The translations under genes were made by a program, and so were the position numbers. A DNA stretch of 64,000 nt from Glebionis coronaria. Its lineage: Eukaryota; Streptophyta; Magnoliopsida; Asterales; Asteraceae. The notes under the pieces were generated by a model. The model worked only from the letters and a program-made list of their open reading frames with translations. It had not been told where the DNA came from and searched no databases. Location of the stretch: the NCBI GenBank assembly GCA_025667525.1, contig CM046875.1, forward strand, positions 287,636,140-287,700,139. Direction: 5' to 3'. Below are positions 12,152 to 23,516 of this stretch, piece by piece (position 1 is the stretch's first letter; the number at the start of each line of letters is the position of its first letter).

Positions 12152-13358
12152 ATGTCTGACCATGAGGGGTCTACACATGGTGATGATGATACTCAAAGTG
12201 TGACTGATCCGGTCACACTTATTAACAAGATTGATTTGAGTGATCCATTACATTTACACCCTAATGATATTGTTGTTTTAACTGTTGTTTCTGTTAAATT
12301 AAAAGGGACTGAAATTATCAAGTTTGGGCTAATGCAATGTTACTTGCTTTAGAAGGAAAGAATAATATTGGTTTTATTGATGGTAATTACAAAAGGTCCT
12401 TAACTAATGACATTTTGAGAAAACAGTGGGATATGGTGAATGTTGTTGTTCTTGGTTAGATTGTGAACTCGATTTCTGAGGAATTGTTTCTTGGATAGAT
12501 TTTTTCAAAAAAAGCTAAACATGTTTGGAATGAACTAAAAGAAACATACCGTAAAGTTGATGGGTCTGTGATTTTCAATCTTCATCATAACATTAATACT
12601 CCTAAGCAGAATAGGTCTAATTTGTCTAATTATTACCATAAACTGAATGCTTATTGGAAACAATATGATGCTATGATTGAGCTGCATAATTATGTGTGTT
12701 CTGCTTCTAGTAAATTTAAGAAACATAAACAATTGTTAAAGCTGATGCAATTTTTAATAGGACTTGATGATTCTTACATGAGTATTAGGAGTTCTATTCT
12801 GTCTAGAGAGAGCTTACCAGATGTTAAGGGTGCCTATGCTATTAACTCCAGTGAGGAATCTCACAAGGTAGCTTCCGGTACCCTTGCTGGTTCCTCTCAA
12901 AAGACTTAGACATATACTTTTCTTTCTAATAGGACTGCTAGAAACAACTTTCAAAGAAATCAGAACACTAACAATGGAAATTTTAGATGTAACAATGGGA
13001 ACAATGGGACCTTTAGGCCTAGTTCTGTCACCACTGGATTTAGACCTAATGCTCCTACCATAATTTATTTCGACCTTATAGTAATTCTACTGCTGAAATT
13101 GTTTGTGAGAACTGTGGTTATAATGGTCATACCATTGATAGATGCTTTAAAATTATTGGTTATCCTAATGACTTTGGCAAGAAAAAAGGGGGGCAAACTT
13201 TCAAAGGCAAAAGTGTCTCCAACAATTCTGTTGGGACATCTTCTTCATCTGGTTTCACTAATGAACAACTTGCCATTTTGCTCTCCATGTTTTAAGACAA
13301 CAAGGGTAGCACTGATGTTTATGGGAAAAGTGTTCATGCCAACATGGCAAGTACTTAT
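12152..13358 (+). pseudogene. Copia gag (UBN2/Retrotran_gag_2 type), decayed and truncated
   Basis: It starts MSDHEGST. A copia gag capsid domain follows, with TLINKIDLSDPLHLHPND, KKAKHVWNELKETY, NYYHKLNAYWKQYDAM and LMQFLIGLDDSYM. Near 13108-13150 is a CCHC zinc knuckle, C-EN-C-GYNG-H-TIDR-C. There is a frameshift near 12320, in-frame stops at 12457-12459 (Trp position, TGG to TAG) and near 12497, 12907 and 13293, and another frameshift near 13060. The protein is then cut by element II. The family packages RNA and binds nucleic acid; this copy cannot. The closest relatives I know are in Asteraceae genomes. Confidence 0.85.
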
Positions 13359-14764
13359 TGATTGGGGTATACTTACACTTGTTTAGGAAAACAAGGTAAA
13401 AGCGGTAAGTATTAAAAAAATGGTTTAGGAAAACCAAGTGCTTATGACCCTTGTGTGAGTTCATTCTCGAGGAGGCTTAATGTGTGTGTTAAACTTGATG
13501 GTATTTGAGATTAATATTAAGAAATAAAAGGAAAAATGATGACGGTTACGATTACGATTAAACTACGACGAAAGCTAAAACGTAAAACGTAAAAACGTGA
13601 CGAAATTTAAAATTACTCTAAAAATTCCTAAACAATCACAATAAATTCCTAAAAATGCAATTAGAGTTTACAAATGATCAAAACTTTTTCAAACCTTTTA
13701 TTTAATTAATAATTAATTTTTTAATGCTAATTAAAGCCCTAAAAATCAATTTAATTAATAAAAAGCCCAAATAAAGATTTTTCAATTTGTAAAACTCCAA
13801 AATAACTTAATTAAACTAAAAAGTATTTTTGTAAAATTTAAAACTAATTAAAACTATTAAATAGATTAAAAACTAAAAATAAATATTAAAATAATATTAA
13901 AAATTCAAAATTTATAAAAACTAAAAACTTGCAAAATAATTTATTTTAACTTAATAAAACCAGAAATGAAAGTGAAATGACCTAAATTCCCCCATTGGGC
14001 CTCCAAATGGGCCAAAAGTGAAAACTGTCCAAGCTTAATGGGCTTTTAGGCCCAATAAGCAAAAAGTCAACCAAATAAGCTAAAAAGTTACAATCTAGCT
14101 TAAAATCAGATTTTAAACAAAAAAACTCTAAAGGCCCAAAAGCTGAAAGTGAGCTTATCACAACTTAATAAGCATTCAGCTTATTCTTAATGGGCTTTTT
14201 GGCCCATTAAGCCATAAGCTAATGTCATAAGGTGAAAATTGACATACATCCTTCTCTTGTGCTTATAAAGCTATTTGTAAAAAGAAATATTGAATAAGCT
14301 CAATAAATAAGCCTGAAATAAGCCAAAGCTCTCTACAAAAATGACAAAATAGTCGTTTTTGGGTTCTAGGCTGATTCAAGTTGCATACGTTTTTAAATGA
14401 CTTAATTAAGCTAAATAATCAAAAATAAAATTCAAAAAGCACACTGAATAAGCTGAAATAAGGAATATGCACTTTGGATAAAAAGACAAAAGAGTCGTTT
14501 TCTAGTAAAAAGCTAAAGCCAAAAGGTGTAAACCTCAAAACTCACTTATAAGCTTAAAATAATAAGATCTATCACAAAAAACAAGTTGTTGCACAATGGA
14601 ATAAGCCAGATAAACTTATTGATAAGCTGTTTGAAAAATAACACTAACAGTGGCAAGCAGTAGTGGGAAGTTCCCACTGTTTGTGAACTGATTTTGCTTT
14701 TCAAGGAGATTTACTTGGATTCTTTGGACAAACCAGGCACCCCTACAACCAGTGAGTTGTACAC
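13359..14764 (-). repeat. 3' LTR of element II, left segment
   Basis: Starts TGATTGGGG on the plus strand, aligning with the end of the element I LTR. It carries the same poly-AT block, GGCCCA cluster (about 13995-14210) and hairpin. It breaks at 14764 where the TRI composite begins and resumes at 37824. Confidence 0.85.
14186..14211 (-). other. Conserved LTR hairpin, family 1 copy 2
   Basis: Same 10-bp stem and 6-nt loop as at 2461..2486. Confidence 0.7.
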
Positions 14765-15049
14765 TAATATATAGATTTTATGTGAGAGTGAAATTATGTC
14801 TAATCGAATTGACCACGGTTAAACGTGGGACTCAGTTGTTCTTGGTATAAAAAGCAAATGTCGTTGATTAACTAGTTAAAATAAAGATAAAAACCTTAAA
14901 GTTATAAACTAAAAATAAATACTTTTAAAAATAAATGACAAAAGATTAAAGCTTGATGAAAAGTAAATTCGAAAATAAACTAAGACAAAACACTTGAAAA
15001 TAAAACTTACAAAAATGGCGGGAAAATTAAGATATAAATTTAAGTCAGA

Positions 15050-15560
15050 ATCGAAAACAAAATTCATAATTCGGAATCTATATCCTATATGAGATTCGGA
15101 ATAACAAAAGCATGACCTAGTTCGGAATACAAAACCTAGACCATAATCCGGAATCCGTGACACAACAAAGTAATTCGGAATATGTTTTAACCATACAATT
15201 CGGAATAAGCAATGTCTATCTAATCCGGAATCTACATTCCGGATAAGGAAACAATTTGGAATCCCTATCCAACATACAATCCGGAATGTTGATTAAGTCG
15301 TAATTCAGAATGAAGATTCTGCAAGTAATTCAGAATGCAATCTACTCTAGATCTAATTCGGGAAACAACCATTGTACTCAATTCGGAATACCAACATTAC
15401 TATTAATTCGGAATGAAATATGATGAAACCTAATCCGGAATGAATGTTTGGCACTCAATCCAGAATAATGTTTGCTAGATCTAATCCTGAATAATTAGTT
15501 TGGAAGCTAATTTGGAATGAAATGTTTTAAAGTAATTTGGGATAAGGGTTTTAAGAACCC
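15050..15560 (-). repeat. CGGAAT motif array in LTR A
   Basis: About twenty copies of AATTCGGAAT or AATCCGGAAT and near-variants are spaced roughly 20-35 bp apart, nearly all in one orientation. One inverted pair at 15223-15244 forms a hairpin with a 9-bp stem (ATCCGGAAT) and a 4-nt loop. The spacers are unrelated to each other. It lies downstream of the TATA box in sense. Confidence 0.85.
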
Positions 15561-15981
15561 GGATAAAGAAAATAAGCTAAAAACTAATAAGCACTTAACC
15601 AAAACTTTAACCAAACTAATTTTAAAGAAAAATAAATAAGCCAAAAATTTAAAACTTTAAAAACACTAAATAATCAAAATATTTAAAATCAACTTTTAAA
15701 AGATTAAACTATTAAAAACACTTGAAAACAATAAGAACAATCGAGTAAGCACATCAATCAAACAAAGAACAGGATTAAACAAACTACATGATTAACCAAA
15801 TCAAACAAAAGATTTTAAAAACAAGAAAGGTAAAATGAGAATGATTATGAAAAGCTTGAAATTACTAGATTAAGATTGAAAAGCTTAAAAACATTTAGAG
15901 AGAGAAAGTAATTATACTACTCATACTCCTACAATAATCTATCTAATAATGAAAAACTTGTTACAAATGATGGAAAATAAA

Positions 15982-15991
15982 CTATATATAG
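15982..15991 (-). promoter_or_regulatory. TATA box of LTR A
   Basis: CTATATATAG, preceded in sense by a CTCCTCCA context. The same site is in LTRs B, C and both H LTRs. Transcription would start about 30 bp to the left. Confidence 0.65.
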
Positions 15992-16428
15992 TGGAGGAGT
16001 GTATTGTGTTGTTGCTTCCATCTTTCACTTTGTCTTCTCGTCTTTAATTAATTTGCCTTTCTCGACTTTGTCTCGGGATTTGTCGAATGATAAAATGAAC
16101 TCGTCTTCTAATTTTCTTCTTTAATTAGATTTGGCTCTTCGACTTCGTTAAACTTTCGTCTTTAGTCTTTTTCTTCGATAAATCTTTAGAATAAGCCTTT
16201 GACTACCGTTCTTTTTACACTCTTGATCTTTTGACTTCGTCTTTTGTCTTATTCTTCGATAAAAGCCCGTGAAAGCCCATGTTTTCTTCCTTTTTCATAT
16301 TTTGGTCCTAAAACACAATAAAAACACAAACCACGCATAATTCCGACTTTTACGACATTAAATACACGTTTTGGCTTGGTTTTCATTATAATTAAGTGGC
16401 AAAAGGATAAGTATTTTCACACTTATTA

Positions 16429-16468
16429 AATCCCCTATACTTGACCATTGCAATGCCTTCATGCAATG
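16429..16468 (-). other. PPT and adjoining hairpin, TRI internal 1
   Basis: The purine tract (plus aatcccctatacttg, 16429-16443) directly abuts LTR A and primes plus-strand DNA synthesis in this class. Next to it CATTGCA (16446-16452) and TGCAATG (16462-16468) form a 7-bp stem with a 9-nt loop. The same pair recurs at the 3' LTR of TRI internal 2, H and K. Confidence 0.75.
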
Positions 16469-16469
16469 C

Positions 16470-18100
16470 ATTAGTTACAAAGCAAGATTTACATTCTCCA
16501 TCATAATTAATCCACCTTGGCATTTATTAAATACTAGACACTAAGGAAACTAAAAAGATAGAAAATTACATAATATTTGAAGGAAGAAACAAGTAAAGAA
16601 ATCTAAGACTTACATTAGGGCTTTGGTGTCATGAATGTCTATCACCCTCAAGTTTCACGTTCCTCATACCAAGCTTAAAAATGAGATCATTGTTATTATA
16701 AGTTAGTAAAGCTAACACTTACTCATGTGTCTCAATTATTCACTTAGACCCCCTTATTCCTAGGTGTATCTCTTATATTTTATTATTGTCTTGAATGATC
16801 ACGAGGACACATTTTTTACTTATTTCGATAGTTTATTTAAGCTGAAAATAAAGTAGGACGATTTAACCAATAGTTAGCTAAAGGACAAAATCTTTTAAAA
16901 CTGCTTCTCGAAACCTTATAAAGTTCATATCTTGGCATAACTTGTTTCACGATTTGAGACCTTTCTTGGATTGATATTTGGCATTGACTTCATACTTGAC
17001 GTTCTTGAAATAATGGTCTTTTCTTCATAATAGGATTTTCTTCACTTGAAGTTTTTGAGAGATTCTTTAAACTTGGACCACGACTTCTTCATTTTTCCCC
17101 AATCTATTTGGGATTTTGATATACAACGATCCGCCTCCTTTTAGGACTTAGATCTATTTATCCTCATACCTTGTTAGGGTCTTTTCGGGTAGACTTCTCC
17201 ATGATCTTTATGGGAGTATTTGCCTTTCGTCGTGTGTCTCGATCCTTCATATTGATTTTTGATAAATGATTCTTCATATCACTTTGGATCTTTAGCAACA
17301 AAATGTAGCCCTCATGCCTTGTTAGGGCCTTCTCGGACTCGCCAATCTTCGCATCCCGCTTCAATAAGTTATGCCTTGGCTATGGACTCTAATTAACACC
17401 GAGCAACTTTTAAAAGATCTTGGGTTAGAAGCTAAGTAACTTTTCAATAGTACGACCTTTTTTGTTTCAATTATTTATTAACAAGCGATGGGAGAAAAAG
17501 TTCATAATTAACTCACATAAATTCATGAAAGAATACAAAACTTATAATTGACTCTATCATCTCACGTACTCCAGAATTTAAAATCCCAAGGAATGAGACT
17601 CGTGGATGCTTAGCCTATTAAATCAAAGTTTTAGGTTTTCAAGTCATCTATAGGATCTTGCAACTTCTTATACTTTTTCAAGTTTAGAATTTGCATTTTA
17701 AAGTTCCCTTGATAAACGAATTTCTAGAATCAATTATAGGAACTTGCGAAAAGTTCTTGTTCTTAAACACGTATGAGTTAAGACTTTCGCGTTTTAAAGT
17801 TCCCTATATAAAAGTCTAGCAAAACTTGATTTAAACACGTTAAGGATACTGGCTAGAGTAAACTCAAATAAGTAAACTCGGGTTGAGTCAAAAGATTCAT
17901 GACGGTCCTAATATATCAAAGATATCTAAACTCATTAAAACCATTTTATTTAATAATTTGTTTAAAAAGAAAATAACAATAACAAAGGAAAATACTACTA
18001 GGCCAAAATAGATTAAAAAAATTTGAAAGATGTCGAAAAATCAATTTTCCGGTTAAAATGAGGACATATTCATGGAAAATCCCACTTAACTTTGATAGAA
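16470..18100 (-). other. Conserved 3' non-coding region, TRI internal 1
   Basis: 1.6 kb without a supportable ORF, yet clearly alignable with the same region of TRI internal 2 (32318-33890), H (42482-44068) and K (60690-62294), and in short blocks with element II (49785-50910). A strong block near 16745-16830 includes cttattcctaggtgtatctc and TTGAATGATCACGAGG. In some Athila elements this position holds an env-like ORF; none is seen here. Confidence 0.65.
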
Positions 18101-18170
18101 GTCCCCCACACTTAATATAAACATTGTCCTCAATGTTTAAGCATGTGGAAGTAAACTCCCCTACACTTAG
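18101..18170 (-). other. Internal PPT copies M2 and M3 with hairpin, TRI internal 1
   Basis: Two copies of the PPT core lie 1.7 kb inside the element: gtcccccacactta (18101-18114) and ctcccctacacttag (18156-18170). Between them AACATTG-TCCT-CAATGTT (18120-18137) forms a perfect 7-bp stem. A fourth copy is at 18529-18543. Confidence 0.7.
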
Positions 18171-18230
18171 GACATTGTGCACGTTGATTAAATCTTGCTA
18201 AGGAAAAGACAACTAAAGTGATTCCTAATT

Positions 18231-18393
<163 letters not shown>

Positions 18394-18528
18394 ATCAAAA
18401 GAGTTTTAGGATAGAACCGGGAAGATGGGTACAAAAAATCACGGGTCGTCAAAAGTCATCAAAAGTGAATCTTTGAAAGCTCCGATCCCTGCACATCATA
18501 AGAAAGAAAACAAATAACACCTACGGGG

Positions 18529-18543
18529 TTCCCCCTACACTTA
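18529..18543 (-). other. Internal PPT copy M4, TRI internal 1
   Basis: ttccccctacactta, in sense the same AAGTGTAGGGG core as the 3' PPT. It lies about 45 bp from the GGGAGG/AAGCGCTT block, as it does in TRI internal 2, H and K. Confidence 0.65.
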
Positions 18544-18574
18544 TTATTAAAACGGATAAAGAAGGATAGATAAT

Positions 18575-18633
18575 CGGGTTGCCTCCCGAGAAGCGCTTGT
18601 TTTTGTTAACCGAGTCATGAGCCGGACTCGACC
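18575..18633 (-). other. Conserved end-of-coding block with hairpin, TRI internal 1
   Basis: Plus order: GGTTGCCTCCCGAG, AAGCGCTT (palindrome), a T-rich spacer, then CGAGTC-8 nt-GACTCG (18611-18630), a 6-bp hairpin. It overlaps the stop codon of the acidic ORF. Versions occur in all six Athila-type 3' regions seen here: 25147, 34338, 44405, 51282 and 62626. Confidence 0.75.
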
Positions 18634-19211
18634 CCGAAGTAAATAGTCCATGGGGAAGCCTCTATTGTAATAACGGGATCAAAAATCTTGTCCTCGGTCC
18701 CGGAGGAACATAATAAATGAGAGGCGGGAGGATAAGTCTTGAAGGGTAGAAAAGTCCGCTCAACATACGAAAAGTATGTGAAGTTATCATCCACGGGAGG
18801 TGGGGTGGATAAAGGAAGCAAATTTTCATCCTCCCAAGACATTTGATGGTCACTAAGTGGCAAAGCTATAAAGGTATCAATCATAGAATGATCAATGTCA
18901 CCTCCCAGGTCAAAGCACTCATCTTCAGTAATGGTCTCCAAAGTATAGGATAAGAGGTGCTCGAGAGGGGAACTTGGGACAATATCTTCATGCATCAAAA
19001 TATCAAAAAGAATATCCTCCTCCGTGTCATCATCATCAAAACCCGGAGGTATTGAGAGAATGTCAATTTCCTTTATAAATGTATCATTATTCACAACCGG
19101 AGTAAGAGACGGGGGTAAAGACTGAGTATTAGGAGTAGAATTCAACGCTTCAATTTCAGTAATAAGAAGATGAACTTTCAATAATTTGTCTCGAAGAATA
19201 ACGTCTTCCAC
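18615..19211 (-). pseudogene. Acidic C-terminal ORF of the TRI protein, copy 1
   Basis: 198 codons. It is rich in Asp/Glu (for example FDDDDTEEDILFD), with a C-terminal part containing FSYVERTFLPF, GTEDKIFDP and SPWT. The GTEDKIFDPxI segment is related to the C-terminus of the element H gag-pro protein (EKVFDPGIAIF). It is out of frame with the preceding zinc-knuckle ORF, and the frame before its ATG encodes plausible protein back into that ORF, so the two were probably one reading frame. No enzymatic motif is seen; function unknown. The copy at 34402 is the same ORF. Confidence 0.6.
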
Positions 19212-19216
19212 CTCAT

Positions 19217-20080
19217 CTAAAAGACCATGTTCATTGGTGAACTTCTCGTAAGTCGGAGAGAATAAATCAACATCGCCCTCATCTCCCAGAGGAAATGGGG
19301 AAAATGAGAACTTTCAAAAGTGAAATTCTCATAGCATAGAGAAAAATCATCATTAAGAGCGACCTCGTCCGTAAGCTCCGCAAAAGTTGGTTCATCACAA
19401 ACCTCATCAAATAATTTGTCGAGACCAAATTCACTAATCTCACTCGATGTATCACAATCCTTAGATGTATTTGGGACATCAAGAGTATGAGTAGGAATCT
19501 CAGAAGATGGGTTGAGATCAAAAATATCATCCTCACAATCATAATAATAAAAGGCACGCACAGGAGGCAGAGAGGTATAATCACTAAGATTAGATACTTG
19601 CTCTTGTCGCTGTCGCTGTTCCTCCTCCCATGTTTCTTTTAGTCGAATTACACCGTCATGAAGTTTCAAAAGAAGTGATTGAGCTACGTCATTCGGATTC
19701 AAAGAAGGTTGATGATCGAGGGTGTATTGTGGGGGCTCAAAATTATGAAAACTGGAATTGTAGCACGGATTCGGTTCATAATAATTCATTGGTTGACAAT
19801 AAGAAGTATCGTGAGGGCCCCCACAATTGTTGCAACACGGGTATTGAGAAAAACCCGGTGCATTTTGCGGATACGGATTCACATATATTGCAGAGAGTGA
19901 AATAGTGTCATTAGAGGTGAAGGATGAATTTAAGTATGAATTGATCGAATTGCACGACAGAAAACGTCCAAATTCGTAATTAGGGATATCCATTCCGCAC
20001 CGTTCGCATGAACACCATTGAAAGGATTGGCTATCAGACGATGATCTTCCACACCATACACAATCAACAAATGAATCCAT
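19217..20080 (-). CDS. Zinc-knuckle gag-like protein of the non-autonomous TRI element, copy 1
   Basis: 287 residues starting MDSFVDC. Cys-rich N-terminus (residues 8-29 contain C-x2-C, C-x-C and C-x2-C pairs), then C-NN-C-GGP-H-DTSY-C near residue 82, the CX2CX3HX4C knuckle also found in the gag of element H. A predicted coiled segment (LKETWEEEQRQRQEQV) and an acidic C-terminal third follow. No capsid domain, protease, RT or integrase is present. It is the first ORF after the primer site and leader. The C-terminus after SSHFPHF is read in the shifted frame. The knuckle and position suggest nucleic-acid binding and packaging, but that is inference. Confidence 0.6.
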   Translation of the reverse strand: MDSFVDCVWCGRSSSDSQSFQWCSCERCGMDIPNYEFGRFLSCNSINSYLNSSFTSNDTISLSAIYVNPYPQNAPGFSQYPCCNNCGGPHDTSYCQPMNYYEPNPCYNSSFHNFEPPQYTLDHQPSLNPNDVAQSLLLKLHDGVIRLKETWEEEQRQRQEQVSNLSDYTSLPPVRAFYYYDCEDDIFDLNPSSEIPTHTLDVPNTSKDCDTSSEISEFGLDKLFDEVCDEPTFAELTDEVALNDDFSLCYENFTFESSHFPHFLWEMRAMLIYSLRLTRSSPMNMVF

Positions 20081-20314
20081 TAAGAATTAAACACAATAGA
20101 GGAGTCAGAGGAATATTTTTGGTGTAAAACTTTTGAAAAAGAAATGCTTTTTATTATTTTTTAAATGTTTTTAGATTTTTGAAATTTTTTATTTTTTAGG
20201 ATTTTTTAAAAATTTTTAGAAAATTTTTGAAATTTTTGCAAGGGAAATAACGTTTAAAAGTGAACGGATCCCAACGCGTCTCTCACAGAAAACCGTTAAT
20301 CTTCACAAAAAGAG
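20081..20314 (-). other. Leader of TRI internal 1
   Basis: T-rich in plus orientation (repeated TTTTT and ATTTTT), ending with GATCCCAACGCGTCTCTCACAG next to the primer site. The last block is almost identical in internal 2 (about 36018-36050) and H (about 47837-47870). Confidence 0.6.
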
Positions 20315-20329
20315 CCGGCAGCGGCGCAA
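20315..20329 (-). other. Primer binding site of TRI internal 1
   Basis: ccggcagcggcgcaa: a tRNA-Asp type site with one change in the normally invariant GGCGCCA end. LTR B starts 3-4 bases later. Confidence 0.7.
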
Positions 20330-20332
20330 TTT

Positions 20333-22086
20333 TAATATATAAATTTTATGTGAGAGTGAAATTATGTCTAATCGAATTGACCACGGTTAAACGTGCGACT
20401 CAGTTGTTCTTGGTATAAAAAGCAAATGCCGTTGATTAACTATTTAAAATAAAGATAAAAACTTTAAAGTTATAAACTAAAAATAAAGACTTTTAAAAAT
20501 AAATGACAAAATATTGAAACTTGATGAAAAGTAAATTTGAAAATAAACTAAGACAAGAAACTTGAAAATAAAATTTAATAAAAATGGCGGGAAAATTAAG
20601 ATTTAAATTTAAGTTGGAATCGAAAACAAAATTCATAATTCGGAATCTATATCCTGTGTGCAATTCGGAATAACACAAACATGACCTAGTTCGGAATACA
20701 AACCCTAGACCTAATCCGGAATCCGTGACACAACAAAGTAATTCGGAATATGTTTTAACCATACAATTCGGAATAAGCAATGTCTGTCTAATCCGGAATC
20801 TACATTCCGGATAAGGAAACAATTTGGATTCCCGTCCAACATACAATCCGGAATGTTGATTAAGTCGTAATTCGGAATGGAGATTCTGCAAGTAATTCGG
20901 AATGCAATCTACTTTAGACCTAATTCGGGAAACAACCATTGTACTCAATTCGGAATACCAACATTACTATTAATTCGGAATGAAATATGATGAAACCTAA
21001 TCCGGAATGAATGTTTGGCACACAATCTGGAATAATGTTTGTTAGATCTAATCCGGAATAATTAGTTTGGAAGCTAATTCGGAATGAAATGTTTTAAAGT
21101 AAATCGGGATAAGGGTTTTAAGAACCCGGATTAAAAAAATAAGCTAAAAACTAATAAGCACTTAACCAAAACTTTAACCAAACTAATTTTAAAAAAACTA
21201 AATAAGCCTCAAATTAAAAACTCTAAAAACACTAAATAATCAAAATATTCAAAATCAACTTTTAAAAGATTAAACTATTAAAAACACTTAATTAAAAAAA
21301 ATAAAACAAACACACAATAAGAAATAAGCACAATAAGCTAAAACATCAAACACATGAAAACAATAAGAACAATCGAATAAGCACATCAATCAAACAAAGA
21401 ACAAGATTAAACAAAATACATGATTAACCAAATCAAACAAAAGATTTAAAAAACAAGAAACGTAGAATGAGAATGATTATGAAAAGCTTGAAATTAAAAT
21501 GAAGATTAAATATTCAAGATTACAAGATTAAGATTTAAAAGCTTAAAAACATTTAGAGAGAGAAAATAATTATCCTACTCCTACTCTTAAACTAATCTAT
21601 CTAATAATGAAAAACTTGTTACAAATGATGAAAAATAAACTATATATAGTGGAGGAGTGTATGGTGTTGTTGCTTCCATCTTTCACTTTGTCTTCTCGTC
21701 TTTTAATTAATTTCCTTTCTCGACTTTGTCTCGGGATTTGTCGAATGATAAAATGAACTCGTCTTCTAATTTTCTTCTTTTATTAGATTTGGCTCTTCGA
21801 CTTCGTTAAACTTCCGCCTTTAGTCTTTTTGTTCGATAAATCTTTAGAATAAGCCTTTGACTTCCGTTCTTTTTACACTCTTGATCTTTTGACTTCTTCT
21901 TTTGTCTTTTTCTTCGATAAAAGCCCGTGAAAGCCCATGTTTTCTTCCTATTTTATATTTTGGTCCTAAAACACAATAAAAACACAAACCACGCATAATT
22001 CCGACTTTTACGACATTAAATACACGTTTTGGCTTGGTTTTCATTATAATTAAGTGACAAAAGGATAAGTGTTTTCACACTTATTA
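20333..22086 (-). repeat. LTR B of TRI (family 2, 1754 bp)
   Basis: TAATATATAA to CACTTATTA. It is the 5' LTR for internal 1 and the 3' LTR for internal 2. TATA box at 21640-21649. CGGAAT array at about 20638-21110, including the same 9-bp hairpin at 20791-20812. Confidence 0.85.
21640..21649 (-). promoter_or_regulatory. TATA box of LTR B
   Basis: CTATATATAG in the same context as in LTRs A and C. Confidence 0.6.
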
Positions 22087-22126
22087 AATCCCCTACACTT
22101 GACCATTGCAATGCCCTCATGCAATG
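22087..22126 (-). other. PPT and adjoining hairpin, TRI internal 2
   Basis: aatcccctacacttg (22087-22101), then a CATTGCA/TGCAATG stem (22104-22126). The internal copies for this unit lie on the far side of element G at 33894-33964 and 34292-34305. Confidence 0.75.
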
Positions 22127-22193
22127 CATAGTTACAAAGCAAGATTTACATTCTCCATCATAATTAATCCACCTTGGCCTTTATAAAATACTA

Positions 22194-23500
22194 AAATTTG
22201 ATCGACGTCGAAGTATCGGTCAAAAATAAACCTAATTACCTTATATTAGATAGGGTAAATGGGTATCGATCCACGAGGACTATGTGGTTTTAGTTTAAGT
22301 TTTGAGGTGATCACTGATCAATAAAGGTTTTGGTTTTGAATTCTAACAACTAAAATACTTTTAATAATAAAAATGCGGATTAAAAATTAAAATAATTATT
22401 AAACTAATAGTAAAGCTAGAAAAATAAAATAAGATGTAAACAATTAAAAGAAAAATGCAATCCCTTCCAGCTCCTAATATTTATGGTTAATCACACTAAT
22501 GGATTATTGAAACTTTTTAGAACCGATTACAAAGATTATATTGACTTAATATGAATGAATTAATGTCGGCATTTATTATGTTTATCAATGACTCGCAATA
22601 ATAAATCTTATACTAACCCAACCAATAATTATGTTTTAACAATTTATTGAGGTACAACTTATGTTTATTATACGACCATCTTTTTTTTTTACTAAATGAA
22701 ATAAGTATGAATCGTTAACTAACAATAAATTGTCTAACACAAATAATTAAACATAATATCAAATCGATAAAAATAATTTATAAATAAATTATAAATCAAT
22801 GTAATAAAAATATGATAATCCAAAAGTAATGATCAAACCATAAATAAAGTTACCGGAAGGAATTACAACAAAATTAGCCGGACATTGCAGTGCACTCGAC
22901 CCGCTTCATACAAGACATCATCTTTTTTTTATTATTAATAATGTCTTTCCACTGTATAATATTCAACTGATCCTCCTTGTCTTTTTTGTCCTCCTTATGC
23001 GGCAACTTGTATATCCCTCTTGTCGCTCTTTTGTTTTTTTAATATTCAATCCTCCTTTTTTTTTTGATTCCAGTCGACCACCAAAAGACAATCCCCTTTT
23101 GTCTCTTTTTTTTCTCTTTTTATACTTGCAATATTCGGTTGTGGTTGGGCCATTGGGCTAATTTTTTTTTTTTTTTTTTTTTTTTCTTTTGAAATATAAT
23201 AACTTTGGCCCAAACAAAAATAGCCCAACACCAATAATTGCTCCAACGAAGCCCGGACAAATAAAATATGACCGAAAATATCGCGACCCGCTCAAATCTT
23301 TTTCTTCAATATTTTTTTCTTCATTCATCGGCGCTCACAATGTCTTTTCTCCAAAAAAATTAATTAAAGCGGCCATTTTATTCCACTTCGCTCGTAACCT
23401 ACATAATCACAAAACACACTCAAAGTACATATATAACGAAAAATAAATATATAAATATACTAAATTAACATGCTATGAGGTGTATGCAAAATACACCGAT
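22194..23500 (-). repeat. 3' LTR of element G
   Basis: Plus ends AAATTTGATCG and CACCGAT, which are not TG...CA. A T run of about 24 lies near 23162-23185, and a (T)10 tract near 22680. Confidence 0.9.
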
Positions 23501-23516
23501 TAACTCCCCTCAACTT
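23501..23516 (-). other. PPT of element G
   Basis: taactcccctcaactt on plus, so AAGTTGAGGGGAGTTA in sense, abutting the 3' LTR. An internal copy is at 24907-24924. Confidence 0.7.

Larger units (their letters stand above)
7575..13358 (+). mobile_element. Ty1-copia retrotransposon, 5' part
   Basis: The segment contains a 5' LTR, an initiator-tRNA-Met primer site, a leader split by a solo LTR, and a decayed gag. The element is cut within gag at 13358 by the 3' LTR of element II, so integrase, RT, RNase H and the 3' LTR must lie beyond the right edge, if they survive. It is the outermost host of the nest in this window. Confidence 0.8.
14765..16428 (-). repeat. LTR A of TRI (family 2, 1664 bp)
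   Basis: Plus-strand ends are TAATATATAG and CACTTATTA. TAATA/TATTA termini are shared by all three TRI LTRs and replace the usual TG...CA. In sense order it has U3, a TATA box (15982-15991), then an R-U5 part of about 1.2 kb that holds the CGGAAT array. Confidence 0.85.

Noticed and set aside
15050..15560. CGGAAT arrays as a CRISPR-like array
   Set aside because: Units are only 6-10 bp, degenerate and irregularly spaced, and the context is an LTR in a plant retroelement.
15050..15560. CGGAAT array as heat-shock elements
   Set aside because: Most units read TTC-G-GAA or ATCCGGAA, whose spacing does not fit the TTC-2 nt-GAA requirement; only a few inverted units contain TTCCGGAA.
19290..19320. 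Programmed -1 frameshift signal in the TRI gene
   Set aside because: No X-XXY-YYZ heptamer in the correct frame and no obvious downstream pseudoknot; kept only as a finding about a shared offset.
19279..19584. Hydrophobic 101-residue frames at 19279-19584 and 35042-35347
   Set aside because: Shadow frames of the zinc-knuckle ORF; the Leu/Ile richness comes from reading its acidic codons out of frame.
20493..20948. 151-residue minus-strand ORF in LTR B
   Set aside because: It reads through the motif array in the LTR; the equivalent frames in LTRs A and C are shorter or broken.
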